Source of the DNA: CAZWUL01 sp964636625
GTDB lineage: Bacteria; Atribacterota; Phoenicimicrobiia; Phoenicimicrobiales; Stramentimicrobiaceae
Length of the DNA: 47,814 bases
Assembly (NCBI GenBank): GCA_964636625.1
Contig: CAZWUL010000005.1
Span: 1 to 47,814, forward strand
Direction: 5' to 3'
Shown here: positions 25,970 to 33,062 of the stretch, piece after piece
Numbering within the stretch: the first letter of the stretch is position 1
Layout: every line of letters begins with the position of its first letter
Position numbers and translations under genes: made by a program
Notes under the pieces: generated by a model
What the model was told of the DNA's origin: nothing
The model's input: the letters and a program-made list of their open reading frames with translations, nothing else
The model's database searches: none

Positions 25970-27169
25970 TCACAATATTAATTTACTCAACCGCTCAAAT
26001 ACCTTTAATACATCATCGTTTTTATCAAACTTGCCTGCTGCCCAAAATTTTGAACCCCCTCCTGCTCCATTGAATTCACTAATAACCTGTTTCATTATTT
26101 CCCCAGCATTAATATCAAGCTCTTTTGTGCAGGCTAGAGTTATTACAGGCTGAGGTTTTTTTGCTCCAAGAATCACAACACATTTTTGTTCATTTATAAG
26201 TATAAAAGATATCTGGCGAAGAATAGATTCGGATTTTTCATCAAATAATCTACTTATGACCGGGTAACCTTTTTCCTCATGAAAATAATTATTTCTTAAT
26301 TCCTGTGCATGGTAATTAATTAATTCCTTTTCCATGTTACGGTATTCTTTAATTAATCTTTTCTGTTCCATTGTTGCCTGTGCGACTTTATATTCTAACT
26401 GGTTAACACCGGTTGTAAAAAATGTAGAAAGGTTTTTAGTAATCCGGTGTTTGTTTTGATAATCAGATAACGCGCGATGACCGCATAAAAAAGATATTCT
26501 ACTTTTATCCTTACGATTTTCCCAACCAATTATTTTTATTATTGCTAATTCTGCAGTATTATTACAATGCGTTCCACCACATGCAGTACATTCAACTCCT
26601 GTAATTTCTACTATTCGCAACTGTTCCTGCATTTTTTTTTGTTTCTTTCGTAATTCAAGAGATATGTTACTTTTCTCTACTGCATAGTACTGATAGATTG
26701 GTTTATTAGAATAAATTATTTCATTAGCCATTCCTTCTATTCTTTCTACCTTCTTTTCATCAAGAGTCGTGGAAGGAATATCGATAGTGCATATCTCTTC
26801 ACCCATATGAAAGGACAGTGTCTCTTTTTGCCAAACTTTTATAAAAAGAGCTGACAGGACATGTTGCCCACTATGCTGTTGCATGTGGTCAAATCGAGAA
26901 TTCCAGTCTATCTCCCCGGTTATAGTATCCCCCCGCTTAACTGGTATCTCGCCATCTATATAATGAAAAATATTTTTTCCCATCTCCTGTACATCAATAA
27001 CTGGATAACCTTCTATTATTCCAGTATCGCAAAGTTGCCCTCCTGCATTCGGATAAAAACATGTCTGATCTAATATCAGGACGGTATTACCTTGTTTGTA
27101 ATCCTTTTCAAGTACCTTTGCCTTAAATTTTGTCTTATAAGAATTATTATGGAATAGTTTTTTAGTCAT
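25970..27169 (-). CDS. AlaX-type alanyl-tRNA editing protein with DHHA1 domain
   Basis: This 399-residue free-standing relative of the AlaRS editing module hydrolyses mischarged tRNA-Ala (Ser or Gly). The N-terminal domain has FYPNAGGQLCDTG, the metal site HMQQH (95-99), followed by SGQHVLSA, and a later ECTACGGTHC providing Cys and His. A coiled segment (about 245-280) leads to a C-terminal DHHA1-like domain ending GGGSKFWAAGKFD. This is the long AlaX-L architecture. The ATG follows GGAGACAATA. An unusual tRNA-Ala gene elsewhere in this window is a coincidence as far as I can tell. Confidence 0.9.
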   Translation of the reverse strand: MTKKLFHNNSYKTKFKAKVLEKDYKQGNTVLILDQTCFYPNAGGQLCDTGIIEGYPVIDVQEMGKNIFHYIDGEIPVKRGDTITGEIDWNSRFDHMQQHSGQHVLSALFIKVWQKETLSFHMGEEICTIDIPSTTLDEKKVERIEGMANEIIYSNKPIYQYYAVEKSNISLELRKKQKKMQEQLRIVEITGVECTACGGTHCNNTAELAIIKIIGWENRKDKSRISFLCGHRALSDYQNKHRITKNLSTFFTTGVNQLEYKVAQATMEQKRLIKEYRNMEKELINYHAQELRNNYFHEEKGYPVISRLFDEKSESILRQISFILINEQKCVVILGAKKPQPVITLACTKELDINAGEIMKQVISEFNGAGGGSKFWAAGKFDKNDDVLKVFERLSKLIL

Positions 27170-27240
27170 TATTGTCTCCGCTCTTGTTTTTGAATCTCAT
27201 ATTTTTCCTCTGGTGATAAGAACACATATTTTATTTTATC

Positions 27241-27280
27241 ATAAACAAAAAATCTCCTGAAAATACCAGGAGATTTTTTA
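27241..27280 (-). terminator. Terminator of the ABC transporter operon
   Basis: ATCTCCTG (27252-27259) pairs with CAGGAGAT (27267-27274), flanked by A6 and T6 so that both strands carry a T-run. It ends the three-gene ABC operon on the minus strand, about 55 bases after the ATPase stop. Confidence 0.9.
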
Positions 27281-27328
27281 TATAATTCCATACTGTTTAT
27301 TTAATTTTTTAATAATAAAATATTTTTA

Positions 27329-28120
27329 TCAGGCCAATACTAACTCATCTTCTATGTACTCTTCTTTTCTGAGTTTTGAAAATTGTTTTAATAAATAATC
27401 TATAGTCACGCCATCTCTTTGTTTGCCGGATATATCCAGGATTATTCTGCCACGATCCATCATCATCGTTCGATTTCCAAGCCTTAATGCTTCCTGCATA
27501 TTATGTGTAACCATAATTGTGGTTAGATTTTTTTCTTTTACTATACCCTGGGTAATTTTTTGTATTGTTTTACTAATTTCGGGATCAAGCGATGCAGTAT
27601 GTTCATCAAGTAAGAGTATTTTTGGGTCAAACATAGTTGCCATCAATATTGTTAATGCCTGTCTTTGTCCTCCCGATAGTAAAGAAACCTTTTTAGTTAG
27701 CATATTCTCTAATCCCAGGTTTAATCGTGCCAGCTTTTTACAGAAAAATTCTCTTCTCTGGGAAGTAACACCCGGGCGTAATCCGCGTCCAAAACGTTTA
27801 ATTGACAGAACCAGGTTTTCTTCAATGGTCATTGAAGGAGCTGTTCCCATTAATGGATCCTGAAAAACCCGGCCAATATATTTTGCCCGGTAATGTTCAG
27901 CTTTTTTACTCACATCCTGGTTATCTATTCTCACAAAGCCGTTATCGGGCAAAAGTGTACCGGCAATTATATTTAACAGGGTTGATTTTCCTGCACCATT
28001 ACTCCCAATTACGGTTACAAAATCACCTTCAGAAATATGTACATTAATTCCTTGCAGAGCAATGACTTCGTGTGAACTGCCCCTGGCAAAACATTTGTGA
28101 ATATTTTTTAAATGTAACAC
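27329..28120 (-). CDS. ABC transporter ATPase (TrpXYZ-type uptake system)
   Basis: This 263-residue ATPase energises the adjacent permease. Walker A GSNGAGKST (39-47), signature LLSGGQRQA (near 148), Walker B ILLLDEHTASLDP (the His after Asp-Glu is characteristic of this subfamily) and a switch His in MVTHNMQEA are visible. It starts at GTG 28118-28120, eleven bases from AGGAGG. The order substrate-binding protein, permease, ATPase is that of the uncharacterised or tryptophan-type systems in Firmicutes. The operon is controlled by a leader rich in Tyr codons, so tyrosine or another aromatic substrate is inferred. Confidence 0.92.
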   Translation of the reverse strand: MLHLKNIHKCFARGSSHEVIALQGINVHISEGDFVTVIGSNGAGKSTLLNIIAGTLLPDNGFVRIDNQDVSKKAEHYRAKYIGRVFQDPLMGTAPSMTIEENLVLSIKRFGRGLRPGVTSQRREFFCKKLARLNLGLENMLTKKVSLLSGGQRQALTILMATMFDPKILLLDEHTASLDPEISKTIQKITQGIVKEKNLTTIMVTHNMQEALRLGNRTMMMDRGRIILDISGKQRDGVTIDYLLKQFSKLRKEEYIEDELVLA

Positions 28121-28141
28121 GACTCAAATAACCTCCTCTTT

Positions 28142-29068
28142 TTATTTATTTTCCATTCCATTGGAACCATTGGAGGCTACAATAGCTCTAATTCTTCCTC
28201 TGAACATGGGGAAAGTCAAGGCTATTACCACCAATACTACAGAAATCAATTTTAAATCTCCAGGTTGAAAACCGAGACGATAACCATATCTCAAAGCGAC
28301 CATTACAGTTGCACGATATATTATTGAACCCAGAATTACACTAAAAGTCATCCAGCCAATACTACCATTTTTGATTATACTATGGCCAATAATTACTGAT
28401 GCCAAACCAGCTACGATTGTTCCAATACCCATCCCGACATCTGCAAAACCAGAATATTGAGCAAAAAGAGAGCCTGATAGAGCAACCATTCCATTGGAAA
28501 TACAAAGGCCAATTATTTTTGTAAATTTTGTATCAACTCCCAGGCTTCTAATCATCTGTTCATTATCACCTGTTGCCCTGATAGCCATTCCTAATTCGGT
28601 GCTCAAAAAATAATCCAGCAATATTTTTACAAGAAGTACTATAAATAGAAAGAGTACAGGAGTTAACTGGTCATGTGAAAATGAAGGTAATAAACTTTTA
28701 ATATTATCAAGTATTGTTATTTTACCTAAAAGTGGAATGTTTGATTTTCCCATAATTCTCAAATTAACCGAGTAAAGCAGGGTCATTGTTAATATGCCGG
28801 ATAGAAGGTTGGTAAATTTTAACCTGGTATGGAAAAATGCAGTCAACCCACCTGCCAGTACACCACCAATAATCGCCCACACTATTGCTATTAGTGGATG
28901 CCCCCCGGAAAAAATAATTTTAGCAGTAATTGCCGCTCCCAGGGGGAAACTTCCATCTACTGACAAATCAGGAAAATCCAATATCTGAAATGTTATATAT
29001 ACTCCCAATGCCATAATGCCAAACACAAGTCCTTGTTCTAATGCATGAAATACTAAGCTCCAGGTCAT
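28142..29068 (-). CDS. ABC transporter permease (TrpXYZ-type uptake system)
   Basis: This 308-residue integral membrane protein has about eight or nine hydrophobic helices and belongs to the branched-chain/ribose-type permease superfamily. DFPDLSVDGSFPLGAAITAK near the start and ELGMAIRATGDNEQMIRSLGVD, the cytoplasmic loop that docks the ATPase, are typical of the branch that pairs with PF04392-type binding proteins. It lies 34 bases after the binding-protein gene and 21 before the ATPase. GAGGGGAG precedes the ATG. Confidence 0.92.
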   Translation of the reverse strand: MTWSLVFHALEQGLVFGIMALGVYITFQILDFPDLSVDGSFPLGAAITAKIIFSGGHPLIAIVWAIIGGVLAGGLTAFFHTRLKFTNLLSGILTMTLLYSVNLRIMGKSNIPLLGKITILDNIKSLLPSFSHDQLTPVLFLFIVLLVKILLDYFLSTELGMAIRATGDNEQMIRSLGVDTKFTKIIGLCISNGMVALSGSLFAQYSGFADVGMGIGTIVAGLASVIIGHSIIKNGSIGWMTFSVILGSIIYRATVMVALRYGYRLGFQPGDLKLISVVLVVIALTFPMFRGRIRAIVASNGSNGMENK

Positions 29069-29102
29069 ATTCTGTTAACTCCCCTCTTTCTTATTATGTT
29101 GC

Positions 29103-30128
29103 TTATTTTTCTCTATTCCAGGACATACCACTTAATACAATACTGTCAACCTCTTCCAATAATTCTAAAGGTATTTCCAGGCCTAATTGCTCTGCAATAT
29201 CCAGGTTAATAACAAATTTCAAATCTTCTGGTTCCTCTAATTTACCAATAGGTATTTCAGTTGGTAACTTGCCCTCTAAAACCTGTACTGCCTTTTCTGC
29301 ACTTTTCTGTCCAAGAGTAAAGTAGTCAATTCCAAAAGAAGTTAATCCTCCCTCCGGAACAAAAGTAGGGTCAGCTACAATGATTGGGATTTTTTCTTCC
29401 AAAGAAACTTTTACAATAGAACTAAAGGCAGAAACAGCAACATTATCTGTAACGATATAAAACATGTCAATCCTTCCTGCCAGTGATTGAGCTGCCATTA
29501 ATACCTCACTGGAATTACTTGCAGTTACCTCTACTAATTCCAAACCAAGTTCCTGGCATATTTCGCGGGATAATTCAACCTGTACTACAGAGTTGGCCTC
29601 CCCAGCATTATAGATAGTGCCCACACGGGTTGCTTCAGGGAAAAATCTTGGTATTAACTTTAACTGTGCTTCGTTGGGAGCTGCATCAGACATACCGGTT
29701 ATGTTGTTTCCCGAGCTTTCCCATCTCTCGGCAATATTTGCTGCAACTGGATCAGTAATTGCTCCTATAATGATTGGTATCTCACTGGTTACCTGCGCTG
29801 CAGCTTGGGCAATTGGAGTAGAAATCGCTACAATTATATCTACATTATCATCTTTAAACTTTTGAGCAATAGAAATAGCGTTACTAAACTCTCCCTGGGC
29901 ATTTTGGAAATCATAGATAACATCTTCACCAGCAAGGTAACCTGCTTCTTCCATTCCTGCAACAAAACCATCCCGACAATTATCCAGTGCCGGGTGTTCT
30001 ACAATCTGGCTAATTCCTATTTTTAGGGGTGCAGCACAAACAGTTCCACTCATTAATAGCAAAGCAACTGCGAAAAATATTACGCTACTAATCATAAAAA
30101 CGGTTGATTTTTTTAAATTCATTCTCAT
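29103..30128 (-). CDS. ABC transporter substrate-binding protein (TrpX-like)
   Basis: This 341-residue exported binding protein has a signal sequence (hydrophobic about 9-31, ending VCAAP). The mature part starts LKIGISQIVEHPALD and continues with GYLAGEDVIYDFQNAQGE, IVAISTPIAQAA, ITDPVAANIAE, VGTIYNAGEANS and FGIDYFTLGQ, which are hallmarks of the PF04392 (ABC_sub_bind) family. Characterised relatives include tryptophan-uptake proteins; I infer an aromatic amino acid, and tyrosine in particular, from the leader peptide. GGAG precedes the ATG; an ATG two codons later is an alternative start. It is the first gene of the operon. Confidence 0.92.
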   Translation of the reverse strand: MRMNLKKSTVFMISSVIFFAVALLLMSGTVCAAPLKIGISQIVEHPALDNCRDGFVAGMEEAGYLAGEDVIYDFQNAQGEFSNAISIAQKFKDDNVDIIVAISTPIAQAAAQVTSEIPIIIGAITDPVAANIAERWESSGNNITGMSDAAPNEAQLKLIPRFFPEATRVGTIYNAGEANSVVQVELSREICQELGLELVEVTASNSSEVLMAAQSLAGRIDMFYIVTDNVAVSAFSSIVKVSLEEKIPIIVADPTFVPEGGLTSFGIDYFTLGQKSAEKAVQVLEGKLPTEIPIGKLEEPEDLKFVINLDIAEQLGLEIPLELLEEVDSIVLSGMSWNREK

Positions 30129-30220
30129 TTTATTTTCTCCTTTTTTTATAAACTTCTTAATTTTAAGATTTTTAAAAATCTATTTAAATTTAATCATTAA
30201 CCATCCCCTTTCTTTTAGAC

Positions 30221-30257
30221 AAATAAAAAACCACGAATGCTTTATACACCCGTGGTT
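30221..30257 (-). terminator. Second attenuator terminator (segments 5:6)
   Basis: On the minus strand AACCACG (257-251 of 30 kb) pairs with CGTGGTT (235-229), followed by TTTTTTATTTG. Its 5' arm AACCACGGG (30257-30249) can instead pair with CCTGTGGTT (30277-30269), the 3' arm of the preceding terminator, giving a 9-pair antiterminator with one wobble. Confidence 0.8.
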
Positions 30258-30371
30258 AAAAAAATAAAAACCACAGGAACTTACCTGAGGTAAATGCCTG
30301 CGGTTTATCAGCTAATTAATTCTTATTAACTACTATTAAACCCGATGGCACTTACCTCGGATATAATAGTA
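30229..30371 (-). promoter_or_regulatory. Ribosome-controlled transcription attenuator of the ABC operon
   Basis: Six segments on the minus strand form alternative structures. Hairpin 1:2 uses TACTATT (30371-30365) with AATAGTA (30337-30331) and CCGA (30360-30357) with TCGG (30345-30342). Segments 3:4 and 5:6 are terminators. Segment 2 (AGGTAAGTGCC) can pair with 3, and 4 with 5. Segment 1 consists of Tyr codons of the leader peptide. A ribosome stalled there would free segment 2, making 2:3 and then 4:5, which destroys both terminators. A ribosome reaching the stop codon (30338-30336) covers segment 2 and allows termination. This is the classical amino-acid attenuation logic, here doubled. 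Confidence 0.75.
30258..30305 (-). terminator. First attenuator terminator (segments 3:4)
   Basis: On the minus strand AACCGCAGG (30305-30297) pairs with CCTGTGGTT (30277-30269), with an inner TTACCT/AGGTAA helix, followed by TTTATTTTTTT. The 5' arm GGCATTTACCT (30298-30288) is also complementary over 11 bases to AGGTAAGTGCC in the upstream hairpin (30357-30347), so termination is conditional. Confidence 0.85.
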
Positions 30372-30413
30372 ATAATAATTATTTATTTTCTTTTTAAACA
30401 TATTTTTATTCAT
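30336..30413 (-). CDS. Tyr-rich attenuation leader peptide, 25 residues
   Basis: An ATG at 30413-30411 opens a 25-codon frame with a basic N-terminal half (KNMFKKK) followed by NN and five consecutive Tyr codons, TAT TAT TAC TAT TAT (codons 13-17, 30377-30363), then IRGKCHRV and TAA. The Tyr run overlaps the 5' arm of the first attenuator hairpin, and the stop lies within its 3' side, the geometry of known leader peptides such as those of trp and his operons. The ribosome binding site is weak (AAAGAA). An in-frame ATG four codons later is an alternative start. The AT-rich context could yield Tyr codons by chance, but the placement argues otherwise. Confidence 0.65.
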   Translation of the reverse strand: MNKNMFKKKINNYYYYYIRGKCHRV

Positions 30414-30444
30414 GATTAAACATTCTTTATAATTATTTTTACAT

Positions 30445-30473
30445 ATTTTACCTGTTAACGACTGAAAAGTCAA
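30445..30473 (-). promoter_or_regulatory. Promoter of the ABC transporter operon
   Basis: TTGACT (30473-30468) and TAAAAT (30450-30445) are separated by 17 bases on the minus strand. Transcription would start near 30438, about 25 bases before the leader peptide and 310 bases before the first transporter gene. Confidence 0.7.
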
Positions 30474-30543
30474 TCAAATAAAGCAATATTTTTTTATAAT
30501 TAATTAAGTAAAGATAAACAGGGTTGCTAAAATCCTTGAATAA

Positions 30544-31308
30544 TTATAATGAAAAAAATCTTTCAGCATTTTCAGTGGTTAGCTTCGCTACTTTTTCTAT
30601 CCTTTCCCCTTTGATTTCGGCAATTTTTTCAGCAATTATGGGAATATATTTTGGTTCATTAGGTTTACCCCGAAATGGTACAGGTGTAAGAAAAGGAGAA
30701 TCTGTTTCTAATAATATGTTTTTCAGGGGAATCTCTTTAACAATATTGACCAATTCTCGGGCATTTTTAAAGGTAACAACTCCCCCAATTCCAAGATAAT
30801 ATCCATTTTTTACACACCATTGAGACATGTACCTGTCACCTGAGAAACAATGCAAAACAACTCTCATGTTTTTTGCCTTTTCTTCTAATATTTTCATAGT
30901 ATCGTAATGGGCATCCCTGTCATGAATAATTAGTGGTAAATTATATTTTCTGGCTAAATCTATCTGTTCCCTAAATGCTTTTTTCTGTTCTTCTTTGCTG
31001 CTATGCTGGTAATAATAATCCAGTCCAACCTCACCAAGGGCTACATTTTTGGGATTTGACAGCATTTTCTCCAATTGGGAATATTCTTCTTCCTTCATTT
31101 TCTTGCTTTCATGTGGATGAAAGCCAATTGCTGTAGAAACATTTTTATATTGTGCTGCATAACCCATGTTCTTCTTGCTTGATTCCAAATCAACACCAAT
31201 AGTAATAACCTTCATAACACCTTTTTTCAAAGCATCATTTAGAACCTCATCCGGTTCTCTTTTTAGCATATCCAGATGGGCGTGTGTTTCGATAAATTGT
31301 TTATTAAT
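30544..31308 (-). CDS. tatD: TatD-family metal-dependent hydrolase, probable ATT start
   Basis: This 254-residue TIM-barrel hydrolase has the family motifs AIGFHPHE, ALGEVGLDYYY, PLIIHDRDAH, VLHCFSGD and LLETDSPFLTP; members are 3'-5' DNA exonucleases or deoxyribonucleases. The first ATG in frame (31269) would delete the essential N-terminal metal motif. Reading upstream in the same frame gives NKQFIETHAHLD, the expected FIDTHAHLD motif. No ATG, GTG or TTG lies upstream in frame before the Shine-Dalgarno AAGGAG; the codon seven bases after it is ATT (31308-31306). I therefore place the start at ATT, a rare initiator known from infC. Confidence 0.85.
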   Translation of the reverse strand: MNKQFIETHAHLDMLKREPDEVLNDALKKGVMKVITIGVDLESSKKNMGYAAQYKNVSTAIGFHPHESKKMKEEEYSQLEKMLSNPKNVALGEVGLDYYYQHSSKEEQKKAFREQIDLARKYNLPLIIHDRDAHYDTMKILEEKAKNMRVVLHCFSGDRYMSQWCVKNGYYLGIGGVVTFKNARELVNIVKEIPLKNILLETDSPFLTPVPFRGKPNEPKYIPIIAEKIAEIKGERIEKVAKLTTENAERFFSL

Positions 31309-31472
31309 TGTGAGTCTCCTTCCCTATCAACCTATAAGCTATTTTATTCTTATGAATATATTTTAAACATTTAATAATTATATTATAAAAATTAATCTTT
31401 TTCATCCAAACGTTTAACAATGTTTATTAACCAGAACATCTATGGAAAAAACACTGCAGTTTTAATTTTTAA

Positions 31473-31541
31473 TTGACAATTTAAATAAATTCATTGACAA
31501 TTTGTATGGGTGTGATATATGATTTTGGGAAAGATATCTTT
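31473..31541 (+). promoter_or_regulatory. Promoter region of the pyr operon
   Basis: Two perfect TTGACA boxes occur at 31473-31478 and 31494-31499. The second has TATATG at 31516-31521 (16-base spacer) within TGTGATATAT. A 12-base palindrome, AAAGATATCTTT (31530-31541), lies at the expected start site and could be an operator. The leader to pyrB is about 185 bases. Confidence 0.55.
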
Positions 31542-31576
31542 AATCTAGTACGAGATACTAGAAAGGTTTGCAAAAA

Positions 31577-31642
31577 ATGAAAAATACTAAAAACAATAAC
31601 TTTATAAGTACTGATGAAGCCATTATAACCTTTTCGCTTTAA
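31577..31642 (+). CDS. Possible pyrL-like leader peptide, 21 residues
   Basis: ATG 31577-31579, nine or ten bases after GAAAGG, opens a 21-codon frame (starting MKNTKNNN, ending IITFSL) whose stop TAA at 31640-31642 lies in the loop of the terminator that follows. A ribosome closely behind RNA polymerase would cover the 5' arm of the terminator and prevent it from folding. This is how the E. coli pyrBI leader works. No long U tract for UTP-sensitive pausing is obvious, so the analogy is incomplete. Confidence 0.45.
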   Translation: MKNTKNNNFISTDEAIITFSL

Positions 31643-31660
31643 ATGCGAAAAGGTTTTTTT
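31627..31660 (+). terminator. Attenuator terminator before pyrB
   Basis: AACCTTTTCGC (31627-31637) pairs perfectly with GCGAAAAGGTT (31645-31655), followed by a T-run. It lies between the pyr promoter and pyrB, so it must be regulated. AAAGGTT at 31562-31568 can pair with its 5' arm, a possible antiterminator. Confidence 0.88.
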
Positions 31661-31676
31661 ATGGGTAAAACTTTAA

Positions 31677-31697
31677 TTTAGTCCTGGTGAGGCTAAA
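31677..31697 (+). promoter_or_regulatory. PyrR-box-like hairpin next to the pyrB ribosome binding site
   Basis: TTTAG (31677-31681) and CTAAA (31693-31697) close a loop with AGTCCTGGTGAGGCT (31680-31694). This resembles the PyrR-binding consensus ARUCCNGNGAGGYU with one extra base. It abuts AGGAGG of pyrB, so a bound PyrR could block translation. No pyrR gene is in the window. Confidence 0.5.
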
Positions 31698-31713
31698 AAG
31701 GAGGATTTTTTAT

Positions 31714-32637
31714 ATGATAAAAGGCAAAAGTTTAATCGAGGCTAATGATTTTTCAATAGAAGAAATAGATGATTTATTAAATTTTGCCGGGAAAATAATC
31801 GCCCGGGAGAAAGATTATTCTGATTTATGCAAAGGTAATTTGATTGCAACACTGTTCTATGAACCTTCTACCAGAACAAAATTTAGTTTTGAATCCGCTA
31901 TTCTAAGATTAGGGGGACAGGTAATAGGTTTTGCCGATGCCATGACTTCCTCTGTATCGAAGGGAGAAAGCCTTATAGATACTATTCAAACCATCTCCGG
32001 TTACGCGGATTTAATCATCATGAGACACCCCAAAGAAGGAGCCCCTAAATTAGCTGCAAAATTTTCAAAAACTCCAATCATAAACGGTGGTGATGGTGGT
32101 CATCAACATCCTACTCAAACTCTGACTGATTTATTAACAATTAATCAGCTAAAAGGTTCAATTTCTAATTTCACTATTGGATTATGCGGAGATTTAAAAT
32201 TCGGGAGAACAACTCACTCTCTAGCAAAAATACTTTTACAGTATCCTGGTATAAAATTTGTATTCATTTCTCCTGAAGAGCTCCGAATACCAGATTACTT
32301 TAAAGCTGAAATTGGCAATGACAGGTTTGAAGAAACTAATTCTTTAGAGAGCAGCATTGCTCAGCTGGATATTTTATATATGACCAGAATCCAAAAAGAG
32401 CGATTTTTTAGTGAAGAAGAATACCTGCGACTAAAGGATTCTTATATTCTGGATAACAATATAATGAAAATGGCAAAAAGTGATATGATTGTCATGCATC
32501 CACTACCCAGGGTAAATGAAATAGCAGAAGAAGTAGACCAGGATGATAGAGCTGTTTATTTTCAACAGGCCAAATATGGCATGTATATAAGAATGGCCTT
32601 AATATCCAAAATACTTGGGAAAGGGAGAAAATTATGA
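31714..32637 (+). CDS. pyrB: Aspartate carbamoyltransferase, catalytic chain
   Basis: This enzyme joins carbamoyl phosphate and aspartate, the committed step of UMP synthesis. The 307 residues contain the carbamoyl-phosphate motif STRTKFSF (52-59), the SVSKGES loop, DGGHQHPTQTLTD and HPLPRVNEI. The ATG at 31714 has AGGAGG nine bases upstream and fits the family start (MIKGKSLIEANDFS). pyrI overlaps its stop (ATGATAA), so the regulatory chain is made in step, implying an allosteric dodecamer like the E. coli enzyme. It is the first gene of pyrB-I-C-F-K-D-E. Confidence 0.97.
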   Translation: MIKGKSLIEANDFSIEEIDDLLNFAGKIIAREKDYSDLCKGNLIATLFYEPSTRTKFSFESAILRLGGQVIGFADAMTSSVSKGESLIDTIQTISGYADLIIMRHPKEGAPKLAAKFSKTPIINGGDGGHQHPTQTLTDLLTINQLKGSISNFTIGLCGDLKFGRTTHSLAKILLQYPGIKFVFISPEELRIPDYFKAEIGNDRFEETNSLESSIAQLDILYMTRIQKERFFSEEEYLRLKDSYILDNNIMKMAKSDMIVMHPLPRVNEIAEEVDQDDRAVYFQQAKYGMYIRMALISKILGKGRKL

Positions 32638-33056
32638 TAAATGTCTCAAAATTAAAAAAAGGCATCGTTATTGACCATATTAAATCAGGTAACGGGTATA
32701 AAATTTTTCGCCAATTAGGACTGGACAAACTGGAGGATACAGTGGTATTGCTAAAAAATATCCCTTCCAAAAAAATGCAAGTCAAAGATTTAATTAAGAT
32801 TGAAAATGATATTTACCTTGATTTAACCGTGCTCGGCCTAATCGATTCAGGGGTCACTATAAATATAATAGAAAATGGCCAGAAAAAGAAAAAAATTAAA
32901 TTAGAACTTCCCAGAAAAGTATACGGGATTTTAAAATGCAAAAATCCCCGATGTGTCAGTACCATTGAAAATGTTGGTGATATTGAATTTACCCTGGTTA
33001 ACCCCGCTACAAGAGAATATCAATGCGAATACTGTCACGAAAATACAAAACTATAG
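32634..33056 (+). CDS. pyrI: Aspartate carbamoyltransferase, regulatory chain
   Basis: These 140 residues carry the nucleotide-binding N-terminal domain (KLKKGIVIDHIKSGNGYKIF, with the LLKNIPSKK effector segment) and a C-terminal zinc domain with Cys102, Cys107, Cys131 and Cys134, the spacing known for PyrI (CX4C...CX2C). The chain mediates feedback by CTP/UTP and activation by ATP in the holoenzyme. A separate pyrI next to pyrB is the enterobacterial and clostridial arrangement; Bacillus lacks it. The start overlaps the end of pyrB by four bases. Confidence 0.96.
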   Translation: MINVSKLKKGIVIDHIKSGNGYKIFRQLGLDKLEDTVVLLKNIPSKKMQVKDLIKIENDIYLDLTVLGLIDSGVTINIIENGQKKKKIKLELPRKVYGILKCKNPRCVSTIENVGDIEFTLVNPATREYQCEYCHENTKL

Positions 33057-33062
33057 GAAAGA

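Noticed and set aside
30221..30371. The ABC-operon leader as a T-box or known metabolite riboswitch
   Set aside because: No GGGTGGTACC-type T-box sequence and no aptamer signature that I know (TPP, SAM, purine, lysine, guanidine, preQ1). The Tyr-codon attenuation model explains all hairpins.
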